A DNA stretch of 64,000 nt from contig JACEEZ010011597.1 of the NCBI GenBank assembly GCA_016584305.1, positions 206,001-270,000 of the forward strand, read 5' to 3'. Origin of the DNA: Chionoecetes opilio. Taxonomy: Eukaryota > Arthropoda > Malacostraca > Decapoda > Majidae. The translations under genes and the position numbers were made by a program. This document shows positions 24,549 to 34,881 of this stretch, one piece after another. The notes below the pieces were generated by a model. The model had not been told where the DNA came from and did not search any database. It saw only the letters and a program-made list of their open reading frames with translations. The stretch's first letter is position 1. Each line of letters opens with the position of its first letter.

Positions 24549-24718
24549 CTTGGACTCTGTGACGGGAACCCAGCGGCCGGTGTGGAGGTCCATCCTCTCC
24601 ACCACGTCATGGTCGACAGGCTCGCCACCGTCATCCTCCGACGGCTCCCACTTGAGCTTCACAGACTCTGCAGTGACGTCGGAAACCTTGAGAGGACCCT
24701 TGGGCTTGCTGGGCTTGT
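24549..24718 (-). CDS. Twitchin-like exon 1: first half of an FN3 domain
   Basis: The acceptor CCCTCCCCTGCAG is followed at 24718 by a split Asp codon and KPSKPKGPLKVSDVTAESVK, LKWEPSEDDGGEPVDHDVVE and RMDLHTGRWVPVTESK, ending in phase 0 at the donor AAG|GTGAAG (24548-24547). KPSKPxGPLxVSDVTxxSVxLKWxPxxDDGG is the N-terminal half of a twitchin/projectin FN3 domain, with the core Trp present. Usual residues YxVE.. are HDVVER here. The frame is intact. It joins exon 2 without phase change. Confidence 0.88.
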
Positions 24719-25132
24719 CTGCAGGGGAGGGAAGAAGTGGGTGTCTGTGTTAATCTGTTCTTCAGTGAGTGAGAATGAATGTTCCTGGTGGTACTTTATA
24801 CATGGGGCGTGAATGGAGTGTGCAAAGAGCTGGGAAAATAAAGATGGAGAAGATTTTTTTCCCATTGGTCCCCCAGTAAAGAAATTATGTAATAGGTAAA
24901 TCATGAAGGATGATTTTAGTTTTAGGCATGAAAGGAGAAGGATAGAAATACTGTAACAACCAAGTGTCATTAATTAAATGAAAAATGTAATGTAAGGTAA
25001 GTAAACGAAGAAAATTTACAGTAGGTTTAAAAGATACAAAGTGGGATGGAAAAGTAGAATCCCAGATGTGCAAACAGAATAAAGATCTAAAAGTGGTACG
25101 CAAAAAACAAAGGAGCTACAAAAAAAGGAATG
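24719..25132. other. No gene seen
   Basis: AT-rich DNA upstream of the twitchin-like exon 1; no further FN3 or Ig reading, no transposon ends. Confidence 0.4.
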
Positions 25133-25134
25133 TA

Positions 25135-25264
25135 CAGTAAAAGCCTTATAACACTGTATCGTATAACTGTCACTGTACTGTATAACACTATATAACATAG
25201 TTATCACTGTATAACTCGGAATTTGATATAACTCGGCATGGCAAAGACTTTTTTTTTTTTTTTT

Positions 25265-25323
<59 letters not shown>

Positions 25324-25886
25324 TGCCTATAGCGCGTGTAGGCAGTGAGCTCCATGGGTGGGATGGTAGGCCCTGGAGGCTCACTCGAGGGCTGGGATGG
25401 TTGGCCCTCGCCCGTTGGTGGCGCAGGTAGGATTCTTATAGTGACGCCTGTGATTAGAGGCTCATGCCGCCCCCCTGTGTCCTCCCATGCACTCGCAGTC
25501 GAAGGTAGAGTTAATGGACAGGGCATAGTGTTGCAGTAATTAAGTGCTCAAGTGATGTAAAATTAAGTTGTACAGGTACAGTACTGTATACAACACAGTA
25601 CAGAGTTGTGATTATAAAGTGATTAAAGTGATACCAGTGTTAAAATGCGACGGAGTCCCCCTAACATCTTCTACATGTTACAACAAGGCTCCCCTCTCCT
25701 TGGATTACATGCCTGCTGCTACCCGTTTATTGGTAAGTGTAGTTTTTATGCTTTTACAGTATGTACAGTTTTTTTTTTCGTTTTTTTTTATACCCATATC
25801 AGAGGAGGACATTGTATAACTCGGCACATTGAATAACTCGGCAAGGGCCAGAACCCCTATCGTGCCGAGTTATAAGGCTTTTACTG
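25135..25886. mobile_element. TA-flanked element (TAACTCGGCA family) containing a SINE; sister of 19106-19776
   Basis: Ends CAGTAAAAGCCTTATAAC in inverted orientation, TA flanks at 25133-25134 and 25887-25888. It is collinear with 19106-19776 from end to end, differing mainly at the SINE A-tail, where a (CA)n run of about 57 bp has grown next to the oligo-T. The shared SINE shows that the two copies descend from an element that already carried the SINE. Confidence 0.88.
25245..25540 (-). mobile_element. SINE within the TA-flanked element, with (CA)n expansion 25263-25320
   Basis: Same SINE as at 19186-19425. The A-tail side carries T22 followed by (CA)n; the body contains CTATAGCGCGTGTAGGCAGT and CCTCCCATGCACTCGCAGTC. 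The head is truncated. Confidence 0.78.
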
Positions 25887-25897
25887 TATATAGTATA

Positions 25898-26012
25898 CAC
25901 TAAAACCCTTATAACTCGGCACGATAGGGGCTCTGGCCTTGCCGAGTTATTCAATATGCCGAGTTATGCAAATGCCCTCCTGATATGGGTAAAAATTCAA
26001 CATTTTGTAAAT
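25898..26012. mobile_element. Left end of a TAACTCGGCA-family element (CACTAAAACCC type)
   Basis: Starts CACTAAAACCCTTATAACTC after TA (25896-25897), followed by the GGCACGATAGGGGCTCTGGC block also seen at 28870. After about 115 bp the similarity stops. The matching right end could be at 30770 (GTTATAAGGG...TTAGTG|TA), which would make 25898-30772 one large composite with many nested elements. Confidence 0.55.
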
Positions 26013-26027
26013 ACACTGTACCCTGAA

Positions 26028-26200
26028 AATGCCCCGAGCCCCTGTCCAGTGTCCACCCAGCAGTGAATGGGTACCGGGTGTTAGCCGGGGGTTTGTGACC
26101 CGCCTCCCGGAGTGGTGGCTTCTGCTTACACTAGAGGAGAGGAGAGGAGAGGAGGAGGAGGAGGGGAAGGAGATGAGAGGACCTAGTACGAAGCGATACT
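26028..26200. repeat. Dispersed repeat, inverse of 18560-18725
   Basis: Contains CCCCGAGCCCCTGTCCAGTG, AGTGAATGGGTACCGGGTGT and TTGTGACCCGCCTCCCGGAG followed by GAGGAGAGGAGAGG, the inverse of the sequence at 18560-18725. Confidence 0.6.
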
Positions 26201-26348
26201 TGATCTTGATCTTGTTATTACAGGTGGCCTATTCTTCATAGGCCAGGCCATAGACCACTGTAAACCTGGACTGCGCACGGAATATCGGCCTGTCGCACAA
26301 GGGCCTGAAGTCGGAGGGCCGCTCGGATTCATATATATATATATAACG

Positions 26349-27099
26349 GATCATATAGACTGGTTTATCAGTATATATGATATACAGTCAAACCTCGATA
26401 TAATGGACTAAAGGGGGGGAGGAGGAGTCCGTTATAGCCGATTGTCCGTTATAGCGAGGGCATTTTCCCAAGGGGGGAAAAATATAAGAAAAAACCGGAA
26501 AAATTGTGAAATAAATGAAAAATAATTACAAACACAACCAGACTGTGTAGCTATGTTGGGAGGTAAACAGTGGCTGGCACTACATGCTGAATTTGGTCCG
26601 CTCCTACATGTGAAATAAATGAGAAATAATCGCAAACACCACCAGAACGTGTAGCTAGTCAAGCCCAAGCTCTAGTGAAAGGTAAACAAATTACTACGAG
26701 CCAGATTCAGCCGTGGCTTCCAAAGGTATTGCTTATTATCATGACTAATGCTCATTATTATATATATTATATGGTTGTGAACTGCAGTTCTATACACGTG
26801 TCACTATTTAGGTCAGTGTAGCACTGCGTGTCGCCTTAGATAAGGGTGATTTAGGGTGTTGAGGTGACAGGGAGACGTAGCAGCGGCCACGCCATAACAC
26901 TAATAGTCACTATTTTAAACAATACACACCTTCTACCACTAAATCACTAGCAACACAGGCTCCTTCCTTATAATATTATATCTTAATATGTGATACATCA
27001 AAACTCCTTAAAACCCAAGCATTCCAAAATAAAATGAGAAAATAATACAATAATGTTGAGTTGACAATTCGAGCGGCGATAAGCGGTCTAATATGAAGG

Positions 27100-27139
<40 letters not shown>

Positions 27140-27900
27140 ACGCAAATGGAGTCCGTTATATCCGATGTCCGTTACATCGAGGTCCGTTATATCGAGGTTT
27201 GGCTGTACTGTAGTCTTCGTAAATGTTTGTTCTATATTATCAAATAAAAAACAGTAAAACACGCTAAAGAAATGCCATTACGAGACTCTGAAGAAATATG
27301 CATGAACTTAATATTCACTTCAACTCTTCGCCATTTAAAACTTTGCAAGTCAACTTTTATCATGAAAGGTATCAATAGAAGCGCAGTTTTATTAGCTTTC
27401 CATTGATATATTTCGTTTTCGGATAAAAGAATTAGAACCATGCATAAATTAGCGTTAAATAAATAAATAAAATCATCAATCTGGTAATTTTCCCGATTGA
27501 TGATGTTATTTATTTACTTATATATTTCTTTTTCTGATCAATGAATTAGCACCATGTATAAATTAGCGTTAACTAAATAAATAACCTCTTCAATCGGGAA
27601 AATTACCCGATTGATGATTTTATTTATTTATTTAATGCTAATTTATGCATGGTTCTAATTCATTAATCAGAAAACGAAATACATCAATGGAAAGCTAATA
27701 AAATTGCGCTTCTATTGATACCCTTCATGATAAAAGTTGACTCGCAAAGTTTTAAGTGGCGAAGAATTGAAGTGAATCAGAGTCTCGTAATGGCATTTCT
27801 TTAGCGTGTTTTACCGTTTTTTATTTGATAATATTATAAAACAAACATTTACGAAGATTACAGTATATCATATATACTGATAAACCAGTCTATATGATAG
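26349..27900. mobile_element. Large palindromic element centred near 27560, with a nested pogo-like insert
   Basis: The left arm (26349-26384 plus 27208 to about 27520) and right arm (about 27600-27900) are inverses: CATATAGACTGGTTTATCAG at both outer ends, GTCTTCGTAAATGTTTGTTC, and GCATAAATTAGCGTTAA near the centre. The left arm alone is interrupted by a TA-flanked element (26385-27205). A fragment of the same family (TTAGCGCCATGCATAAATTA) lies at 15220-15280. No gene inside. Confidence 0.75.
26385..27205. mobile_element. Tigger/pogo-like non-autonomous element (TAACGGAC family)
   Basis: Left end CAGTCAAACCTCGATATAAT; right end, inward, CAGCCAAACCTCGATATAAC; TA flanks 26383-26384 and 27206-27207. 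The interior is an inverted relative of 8140-8944. A pure A-run of about 40 bp (27099-27136) replaces a short A/T-rich piece in the relative. The uninterrupted opposite arm of the host palindrome shows the empty site. Confidence 0.85.
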
Positions 27901-27993
27901 TCCATAGACCACTATATCTCTTTGTCGGGCGGGCGCAGACCGCTATGCAACCTGGTAATTTCAAGACATTGTCACGTGAACAGTCCAGAGATA

Positions 27994-28763
27994 CAGGGAG
28001 GTCCCGTTATACGAGCATTCGGTATACGAGAATCCGATGATACGAGATGTGTAAATTAGGGTCTATTTTCAATATACGAGATCGAAAATCCAATGGTACG
28101 ACATTCAAACTGGGGTGAGTAAAATTATCAAGCTCAAAATGCGCGCCCTACCACCCCCGGACTGGACAAAGGGGGATTTGGTTGACCCCAGTGAGGTCAC
28201 CCATAGCAAGCCGTGACCTGAAGGGTAATTAAGCATATGGCGCGGCCTGACATTTAGGGGTAATTAGCAGATGTGCGGCCCCACCCTTGGGACCGTAGTC
28301 AGGTCACCCCTAGCAGGGCGTGACCTGAAGGGTAATTAAGCATATGGCGCGGCCTGACCTTTAGGGGTAATTAGCAGGTGTGCGGACCCAACCTTGGGAC
28401 TGCTACACTACCTTCTCTTGTATCACACGGCGTCCCCTACATTACAACGTCTTTTTTGCTTGTTATGCATGTTTTATGTTTAATTAATGTGCAGTTGTTA
28501 TTTTGTGTGCTATTTTCATTTTCAGAATGCTTTTTCTACAGAATAGGTAGTACAGTGTGGGTAATATAGACGCTGTGTGTTTGTTGCGTTTGCTATAGTT
28601 TATTTTAGCTTGAAAAACATGTATTTTTTTATTTTTTTTAAATTGATGGGGTCCTGGAACCAAACCTATATTTTACCATTAGTTATGTGTTTCGTTATAC
28701 GAGATTTCGCTCTACGAGTATGCCAGGTGGAACCTAACTGCTCGTATCTTCGGGACCCCCCTG
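27994..28763. mobile_element. TA-flanked element (TATACGAG family)
   Basis: Left end CAGGGAGGTCCCGTTATACG; right end, inward, CAGGGGGGTCCCGAAGATAC. TATACGAG-like words are iterated (GTTATACGAG, GGTATACGAG, GATGATACGAG, CAATATACGAG) on the left and GTTATACGAG, CTCTACGAG on the right. TA flanks at 27992-27993 and 28764-28765. The interior has a 107-bp tandem duplication. No clear transposase. Confidence 0.8.
28194..28407. repeat. 107-bp tandem duplication
   Basis: Two units begin at AGGTCACCC (28194, 28301) and contain GGGTAATTAAGCATATGGCG. It lies within the element 27994-28763. Confidence 0.8.
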
Positions 28764-29303
28764 TATAGTGGTCTATGGCCAGGCCTTTGAACCGGCTGCT
28801 CCTGTAGAGAAGAACACAAACAAAAGGAAAAAAACATAACAAAACTACACTAGAACCCTTATAACTCGGCACGATAGGGGCTCTGGCCTTGTCGAGTTAT
28901 TCAATATGCCGAGTTATGCAAATGCCCTCCTGATATGTGTAAAAAAAATAATAATATATATAAAAAGAAAAATTGCGACAAAAAACAGTCTTCGTATCCA
29001 AGCACCGTCTTGGATACGAAGACCATTTTTTGTCGCAATTGAAAAAGGATTGGTTTCTGCGACAAAAACACAACAAGCTTGTTAGGAGCCGAAATAATAA
29101 TCAATGCGAAACATTGCAAACAATATCACAAAGTAGTATAACACACATTTCAGCAAGTGTTATTGGATTGGGATTCCTAATCCAAGACGGTGCTTGGAAG
29201 ACAAAAACACGGCTCAGCCTACGCGCTGGTACCTGACCTTTGCTTTATTTTGCCACCTATTTTACGTGTTTTGGGATTACATCATACAGTACTGTATTTC
29301 AAG

Positions 29304-29450
29304 ATGTCAGCTCCATCACGCAAGGGTGTCTCCAGCAGGAAGGGAATGAAATTGAAGAGCCTGAGCCTACAGGAAAAGCTCAAAAGGACAAAAACACGAC
29401 TTTATGCGACTGAGGATATGCCGAATGTAAGCAAAGAGATGCAGTTATAA
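29304..29450 (+). pseudogene. Start of a pogo/Tigger-type (CENP-B-like) transposase, truncated
   Basis: From the ATG at 29304: MSAPSRKGVSSRKGMKLKSL, then SLQEKLKR and an unrelated continuation to TAA. A Met-Ser start with basic residues followed by K(S/R)LSLxEKLx is how CENP-B/Tigger helix-turn-helix domains begin (SLxEKxxI). Only the first turn of the DNA-binding domain is left. This supports, but does not prove, that the TA-flanked families here belong to the pogo group. Confidence 0.5.
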
Positions 29451-29559
29451 CTCGGCAATATGCCGAGATACATTATTTTTTGCCGACTTTCTGTATACAT
29501 GTTCACACAAGAGGTTGTGAGGGCATGATATGCCAAGTGAAAACCAAGAGATGCAGTTT

Positions 29560-29911
29560 AGGGGAGGCGCTAACAGAGTGGTTAACGTCACCAGGTGGCG
29601 TTCTCGAAGACCCGTGTGAGACCCATAAATCCACTTAAAATATTTCTGCACCATCGAGTGGCCTAAGAACACCCACATGCCCTGTCCAGTGTCCATTAAC
29701 TCTACCTTCGACTGCGAGTGCATCGGACACAGAGGGCGGCATGAGCCTCTAATCACAGGCGTCACTATAAAAATCCTGCCTGCGCCACCACGGGCGAGGG
29801 CCAACCATCACAGCCATCAAGTGAGCCTCCAGGGCCTACCTCTGAGCCCTGGAGGTCACTGCCTACAGGCGCTATAGGCATAATGTTATAAAAAAAAAAA
29901 AAAAAAAAAAA
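29560..29911 (+). mobile_element. Nearly full SINE with tRNA-like head and A-tail
   Basis: The head GGGGAGGCGCTAACAGAGTG then GTTAACG resembles the start of a tRNA gene with an A-box-like AGTGGTTAA; a B box is degenerate. The body runs through CGAGTGGCCTAAGAACACCC, CCATTAACTCTACCTTCGAC and GGCGCTATAGGCATAATGTT to an A-run (29890-29911). The body is the inverse of the SINEs at 15025, 19186, 25245 and 47165; the head resembles that at 42077. Confidence 0.72.
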
Positions 29912-30149
29912 TACTCTGCAACATGCCGAGGAGATACATAATTTTTTGCCGACTGTCTCTGCCTTGCCGAGTTTATCAAATTCCGAGTTATACAATGCCG
30001 AGTTATAAGAGTTTTAGTGTACATACAAGCTATACTAAGGCTAATATAATACTATACTAAACGGTACAGGTCACAAGAAGAATAAGAAGCCTACCGAGAA
30101 AAAATTGGTAGATTTTACGAGAAAATCTGTACGTAGTTTTATTTATTTT

Positions 30150-30240
30150 TTCTTAAAAATTTCTTTACAAAATCAGAGTAAGTCTTCCAAGATGCAGCGT
30201 CTTATAAGTTATAAGCCGTAAAATACGGCTATGCGAGGTA
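30150..30240. mobile_element. End fragment of the CCGTATTTTACGG family
   Basis: Contains AAGTCTTCCAAGATGCAGCG, TCTTATAAGTTATAAGCCGT and AAAATACGG, the inverse of the end at 41285 (CCGTATTTTACGGCTTATAA). No partner end nearby. Confidence 0.55.
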
Positions 30241-30774
30241 TTAGAGAGGCAGGTCTGGCAACCTGTAGTTCGTACAAGTCTAGCGCGGCTGCTCCAAGAT
30301 GTAAACAAAGATGCTAGTACTGGTGGCAAGAGGACGATCATAAGCGACTCCACGTTTGCTACCAAGAGATGCCGGTATCAGGCATCAAATGGTAGCAAAA
30401 TACCAAAAGATGCCGGAAAAAGTGACCGTGTGACACGGCAAAGCACTGAGATACAGAGCAAGGTCGGGTACCAGCGCGTAGGCTGAAACTTATGCGACTG
30501 AGGATATGCCAAGTGTAAGCAAAGATATACAGTTATAACTCGGCAATATGCCGAGATACATTATTTTTTGCCAACTTTCTGTATACATGTTCAAACAAGA
30601 GGTTGTGAGGGCATGATATGCCGACTGTAAACCAAGATGCAGTTATAACTCTGCAACATGCCGCGATACATTATTTTTTGCCAACTGTCTTTGCCTTGCT
30701 GAGCTATATCAAATTCCGAGTTATACAATGCCGAGTTATAAGGGTTAGATTACAACGTTACAAGGGTTAGTGTA

Positions 30775-31845
30775 CAGTCAAACCTCTGGTTTCGAACGTC
30801 TCACTTTTTGAACAAATCGGTTCACGATCAGAATTTGAAACTCATAATTGCACCAGTTGCCGTACGATAACTCGGTTGCCGAACACGCGTCAGTCACGCC
30901 GCGGCCCTCACTCAGAGAACATCCGCTCCGAACTGTTCTTTGATTTTGACTATTTTTCTTGTGTTGTGCATTATTTCTTCTATTTTTTTTATTCCATAAG
31001 CCACCATGGGACCTAAGAAAGCTAGTGAAAGCATAAAGGCGAAAAGCTTTAAGCTATAAGTTAGCTTTAAACTACGTATATTAAACTAATAGATAGTATT
31101 CACACGACGCCATATTGGAGGCTCAGACTTGTAAACACCGCCGCCAGCTGGGTGGGCAGGTCAAAGGTGGTGACGTTCAGGGCGAGTAGTTGAGAGTGTA
31201 GCACTACACAGTGTGAGTGGAAGCGCAGACACTGCAGCAGAAAGTGTTCAATAGTCTCCAGAACATTCCTACACCAGGGGCAGTGAGGGTCAGGGGACAG
31301 ACGGAGGCGGTGAAGGTGAACCGTGAGTGTCATGTGCCCCAGGCGGAGGCGAGTGAGGGTGACATCCAGGACACGAGACTTTTTCCTTATCCACGGCTGG
31401 GGGGTTAGAGTCACTGCGGTATTGGCCCATGGAGATGATGCGGAGGGCATCGCCGAGCGTGTTGTTCCAGGTGGAGCGGCAGACCCGAGAGATGAGGCGT
31501 TTGGCCGCGGGACTGTCAGATAACAGCTGTGCTTACATGTCTTTCCTCCAACAAATACCCGGATGTTGTGACGTCAGTGAATACTATCTATTAACTATTA
31601 AAGCTATAACTTTATTCTTTATTCAGATGGGATGTTATAATATAATATTACATTGCATTTATAGGCATTTTTATGCATGAAATACAGCTAAAATGGTTTA
31701 AAAAAGGTCTTTATTTTGGGGGTTAGGAACGGATTAATCCATTTTATATTGTTTCTTATGGAAAAATTTGTTTTGGTTTTAGAACAAATCGGTTTTAGAA
31801 CAACTTTTGGGAAAGAATTATATTCGAAAACCGAGGACATGTCTG
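30775..31845. mobile_element. TA-flanked Tigger-like element with transposase start and LINE fragment
   Basis: Left end CAGTCAAACCTCTGGTTTCG; right end, inward, CAGACATGTCCTCGGTTTTC; TA flanks 30773-30774 and 31846-31847. An ATG at 31006 reads MGPKKASESIKAKS before a TAA, matching the way Tigger-type transposases commonly begin. The middle holds a LINE C-terminal fragment on the minus strand. The right part (TTAGGAACGGATTAATCCAT) matches 5210-5230, so 5130-5581 is a relative. Confidence 0.8.
31100..31450 (-). pseudogene. LINE C-terminal fragment with zinc knuckle
   Basis: Minus-strand reading: KSRVLDVTLTRLRLGHMTLT, VHLHRLRLSPDPHCPWCRNV and LETIEHFLLQCLRFHSHCVV. The C-x2-C...H-x4-C knuckle (CPWC, HFLLQC) ends many LINE polyproteins. 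The piece stops at the edges of the fragment without start codon or RT. Four related pieces occur in this window, each inside a different DNA element. Confidence 0.72.
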
Positions 31846-31849
31846 TATA

Positions 31850-32593
31850 CACACAACCCTCGTTTTCCCTGACTATTAGGGGGGAGCACTGGTCCTGGAA
31901 CCGCAAACGTCCGGGAATCACAACAGTCCGAGGCCATTACCCACCCCCGGACGTTTATCCTACTCTGTAGCATTTACTGTCCGGCAACCACCAATATCAA
32001 CTACCCCGCCGCGTACTTTTACGTCACTTTGTTGTTGTTTTTAGGGCTGCGAGGATCCCTTGGGGGACACTATGAGCCCTGGTGGTGTCCTATGATGCTA
32101 TTACAGGCGCTGTAGTTGACCTGTCTTCCTCAGGAAGGCACAGGTGAGGCGGATGACAGCGTGTTGCTGGGAGGGGTGGACGCCAGCCGCCACCAGCATG
32201 GTGGGCAGGTCACAGGTGGCGACGTTCAGGATGAGGAGTTGAGAACGTAGCACTACACGGTGGGAGTGAAAGCGCAGACACTGCAGCAGAAAGTGTTCAA
32301 TAGTCTCAGAGACGTTCCTGCACCAGGGGCAGTGGGGGTCAGGGGACTGACGGAGGCGGTGCAGGTGAATCGTGAGTGTCGTGTGCCCAAATGTAAACAA
32401 TACGACCGCTGAGCATGCTGCCGCCTGGCAAGAGGCGCGGACACTGACCCAGGGGTGACAAGATACGCTCGGACCGCCAGAAAACTTTGTCGATTTACGA
32501 ACTGGACCAGGCATTTGTTCGGGACTCTGACATATCCCCAGACCTCGGATTTTGACCGGCAAATCCGATATCCGGGAAAACGAGGGTTAAGTG
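31850..32593. mobile_element. TA-flanked element (CACACAACCCTCG ends) with a LINE fragment
   Basis: Left end CACACAACCCTCGTTTTCCC; right end, inward, CACTTAACCCTCGTTTTCCC; TA flanks 31848-31849 and 32594-32595. CCGGG and GTCCGGG-type words are iterated in both ends. It abuts the preceding element with only TATA between. It is a relative of 6958-7597 in the opposite orientation. Confidence 0.82.
32101..32450 (-). pseudogene. LINE C-terminal fragment with zinc knuckle
   Basis: Minus-strand reading includes TTLTIHLHRLRQSPDPHCPW, CRNVSETIEHFLLQCLRFHS and, further on, HAVIRLTCAFLRKTGQLQRL before the stop. That end looks like the natural C-terminus of the parent LINE protein. The N-terminal side is fused to element-specific DNA. 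Confidence 0.72.
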
Positions 32594-32817
32594 TATTATA
32601 TTAGGGAGTAGGCAGTCAGACACCTACCGCCATGGTGAAATACTCCCGGGGAGGTACTTACGGGAGTTGAGGGGGTGCTGCAGACTTATCATTGAAATCT
32701 CCCGTGTCCTCTCTTTCCATATCCCTTAGTGTCTCAGATACACAAGAGAGTAGCTGCAGCCTGCACTCTAAAGACAATTCCTCTTACTACTCACATTACA
32801 CTACATGCACTTACATC

Positions 32818-33203
<386 letters not shown>

Positions 33204-33242
33204 CTTACATCCCTATACTATCTTCACTCAAAATTTCAAAAT

Positions 33243-33488
33243 GGCGTTTACACACCCTGCCTCGGAGTCCCTTACTGGGGAGGGGACCATAAATATCCCC
33301 AGGTCGGACCGATTCAATGGTGACGACTCGAGGTGTCTTGATACTTCTTCTAGCCTTCTCTCCTTAAACTTCTGCAACATTCGCGGCCTTAGATCTAACT
33401 TTCTCTCCGTTGAACATCATCTTCTTTTCCTCACCGAAACCCAGTTGTCTGTGAGCACTGACAGCCGACCTTTTTCTGTCTCCTCTTA
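33243..33488 (+). CDS. LINE ORF2, first segment (start and endonuclease N-terminus)
   Basis: Starts at ATG 33243: [20 protein letters not shown], then [20 protein letters not shown] and [18 protein letters not shown] and the TET(Q) motif are the first blocks of apurinic-type LINE endonucleases (the Asn of NxRG and the metal-binding Glu of ET). The frame enters the TTA-flanked insert at 33489. With the insert and one TTA removed the frame continues at 34882 ([12 protein letters not shown]), so the gene was intact when hit. Confidence 0.85.
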
Positions 33489-34878
33489 AGCGGCTATTAC
33501 ACGGGCACTTTTCTGCTCAGTAAGCAGTGCTCAGAGAGCAGTTTTGAGGATTTTGCTCAATGAAAGCCTGTTTGGTTGAGCAAACAGGGAACTACTTCGA
33601 AGCTATTTTTGCTCGTCATTTTGAGTGAGCAAAAACGTTTTCTGTTATAAAGGACCGAAATTAGTGAATGACTATATTATTTATTGCAAGATCATTTTCT
33701 TCTAAAACTCTCAAAAGACATCTACATGCCTGCTGACTGGACAGACGAGATGGAAAGCTTACTGATTGACTTAGTTCAGGCACATCCTACAATATGGAAC
33801 ATATATAGCCCTTTATTTGTTAAAAAAAAACATTAAAAAAGAAAACATACACCCTCAATACCTAAGAAGCCTGACCTTCCAAGTCATTTATTTACGGTTA
33901 TACACAGGCGACAGGTGTGTTGCGAGGCCGTACAGGTGTGTAGTGACAGGTGTGGTGTATATGGTAAAGCGAGAGGCGCTAAGAGTGCAGTGTTAGCCCC
34001 CGAGTGTGTGTGTCTGACCTAAAGAGCGAACGCGTAGTTCTCGTCCACTATAACGGCGTCAGCCCCGTACCGCCACGGCCATGGGTACGGCGCGGGCCAC
34101 AGTGGTCCATAGAAGCTACTCTCGGGGATTACAGGAAGTTTAAATGAATCAAAAACCTTTGGCCTAATCAAAAAACCTTTCTTAATTAGGTATATTGAAT
34201 TGAAAGTAGTTAGTTTCGTACACTGATTTTGAGTATTTTCGTACATACCTGGTGTCATTTCGTAACTTTAGTAGTCAAGTTCAACTCTGCGCTGAGTGTA
34301 CGAAACGACTATGGTTTCATATAGACTACGAAACAACTTTTGGTAATAATGGACGAGAGTTTTGCAGTCGTTTTCAGAGACACCAACTATTTTTTCTTGG
34401 CCTACAATAGGTGCTTGTTCTAATGGAGATAGTTTTATTTTGCGCAACCCCCCCCCCCCAATTTTTTTTTTTATAATAATACTGAAACCTAATCTAACCT
34501 TATAGGTTTTAATAAAACTTAACCTAACCTTAAAGGTTTTAATGAAACCTAACCTAACCTTAAAGGTTTTAATGAAATCTAACCTAACCTTATAGGTTGT
34601 AATGAAACCTAACCTAACTTTAACCACAAAGTATACTTTTTTCTTCTTTTTTTTTTCTTTTTTTCTTTTTTTGCGCAAAATAAAGCTATCTCCATTACAA
34701 CAAGCACCGCTTATTAGGAAGCGCTATGATAATTTGTATCATAACCACACTCAGGTCTGTATGCATTTTGCTCATCAAAACACAGATCACCGTGTAATAG
34801 TTTCGTTGAGCAGCTCAGTGAAATCTGCTCAGTGAGCAGCTGCTCACTGAGCAGAAAAGTGCCCGTGTAATAGCGCCT
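33489..34878. mobile_element. PIF/Harbinger-like non-autonomous element
   Basis: Ends AGCGGCTATTACACGGGCAC and, inward from the right, AGGCGCTATTACACGGGCAC, followed on both sides by TTTTCTGCTCAGT. TTA duplicated at 33486-33488 and 34879-34881. TGCTCA words are iterated in both ends. The interior includes a module (33874-34759) that also occurs in 37907-39848. No transposase is seen. The target and GGC...TTACAC end suggest PIF/Harbinger. Confidence 0.82.
33874..34759. repeat. Module shared with 38193-39369
   Basis: From ACCTTCCAAGTCATTTATTT to AACCACACTCAGGTCTG this stretch is over 90% identical by eye to 38193-39369, apart from a minisatellite that is short here and expanded there. It contains an inner 300-bp inverted pair (GGTGCTTGTTCTAATGGAGA near 34411 and its inverse near 34695) and about five 34-bp units of CCTAACCTAACCTTAnAGGT (34485-34615). 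A 79-codon minus frame (34019-34258) is preserved in both copies but is unrecognised. Confidence 0.8.
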
Positions 34879-34881
34879 TTA

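Larger units (their letters stand above)
22721..24718 (-). pseudogene. Twitchin/projectin-like giant muscle protein: four exons (FN3-FN3-Ig), apparently damaged
   Basis: Read on the minus strand, exons at 24718-24549, 24164-23679 (interrupted), 23558-23264 and 23005-22721 have matching acceptors, donors and phases (0, 1, 1, 1). They encode one FN3 domain across the first two exons, a second FN3 in the third and an Ig domain in the fourth, the FN3-FN3-Ig super-repeat of twitchin-type sarcomeric kinases in arthropods. Three lesions are visible: a 367-bp inverted repeat inside exon 2, a frameshift in exon 3 (23334), and loss of two core Ig residues in exon 4. Either this is a decayed partial copy or the assembly has errors here. 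No further exons are recognisable on either side. Confidence 0.75.
28848..30019. mobile_element. TA-flanked element (TAACTCGGCA family) with a transposase-start remnant and a SINE
   Basis: Left end CACTAGAACCCTTATAACTC after TA (28846-28847); right end, inward, CACTAAAACTCTTATAACTC before TA (30020-30021). Contains a 40-codon basic N-terminus (29304) and a SINE (29560-29911). A second, partial copy of its interior (TGAGGATATGCCAAGTGTAA, TTTCTGTATACATGTTCAAA) is at 30485-30772. Confidence 0.78.

Noticed and set aside
34019..34258. Gene conserved in two copies (79 codons)
   Set aside because: Conservation is explained by duplication of the whole surrounding transposon module, including its non-coding parts.
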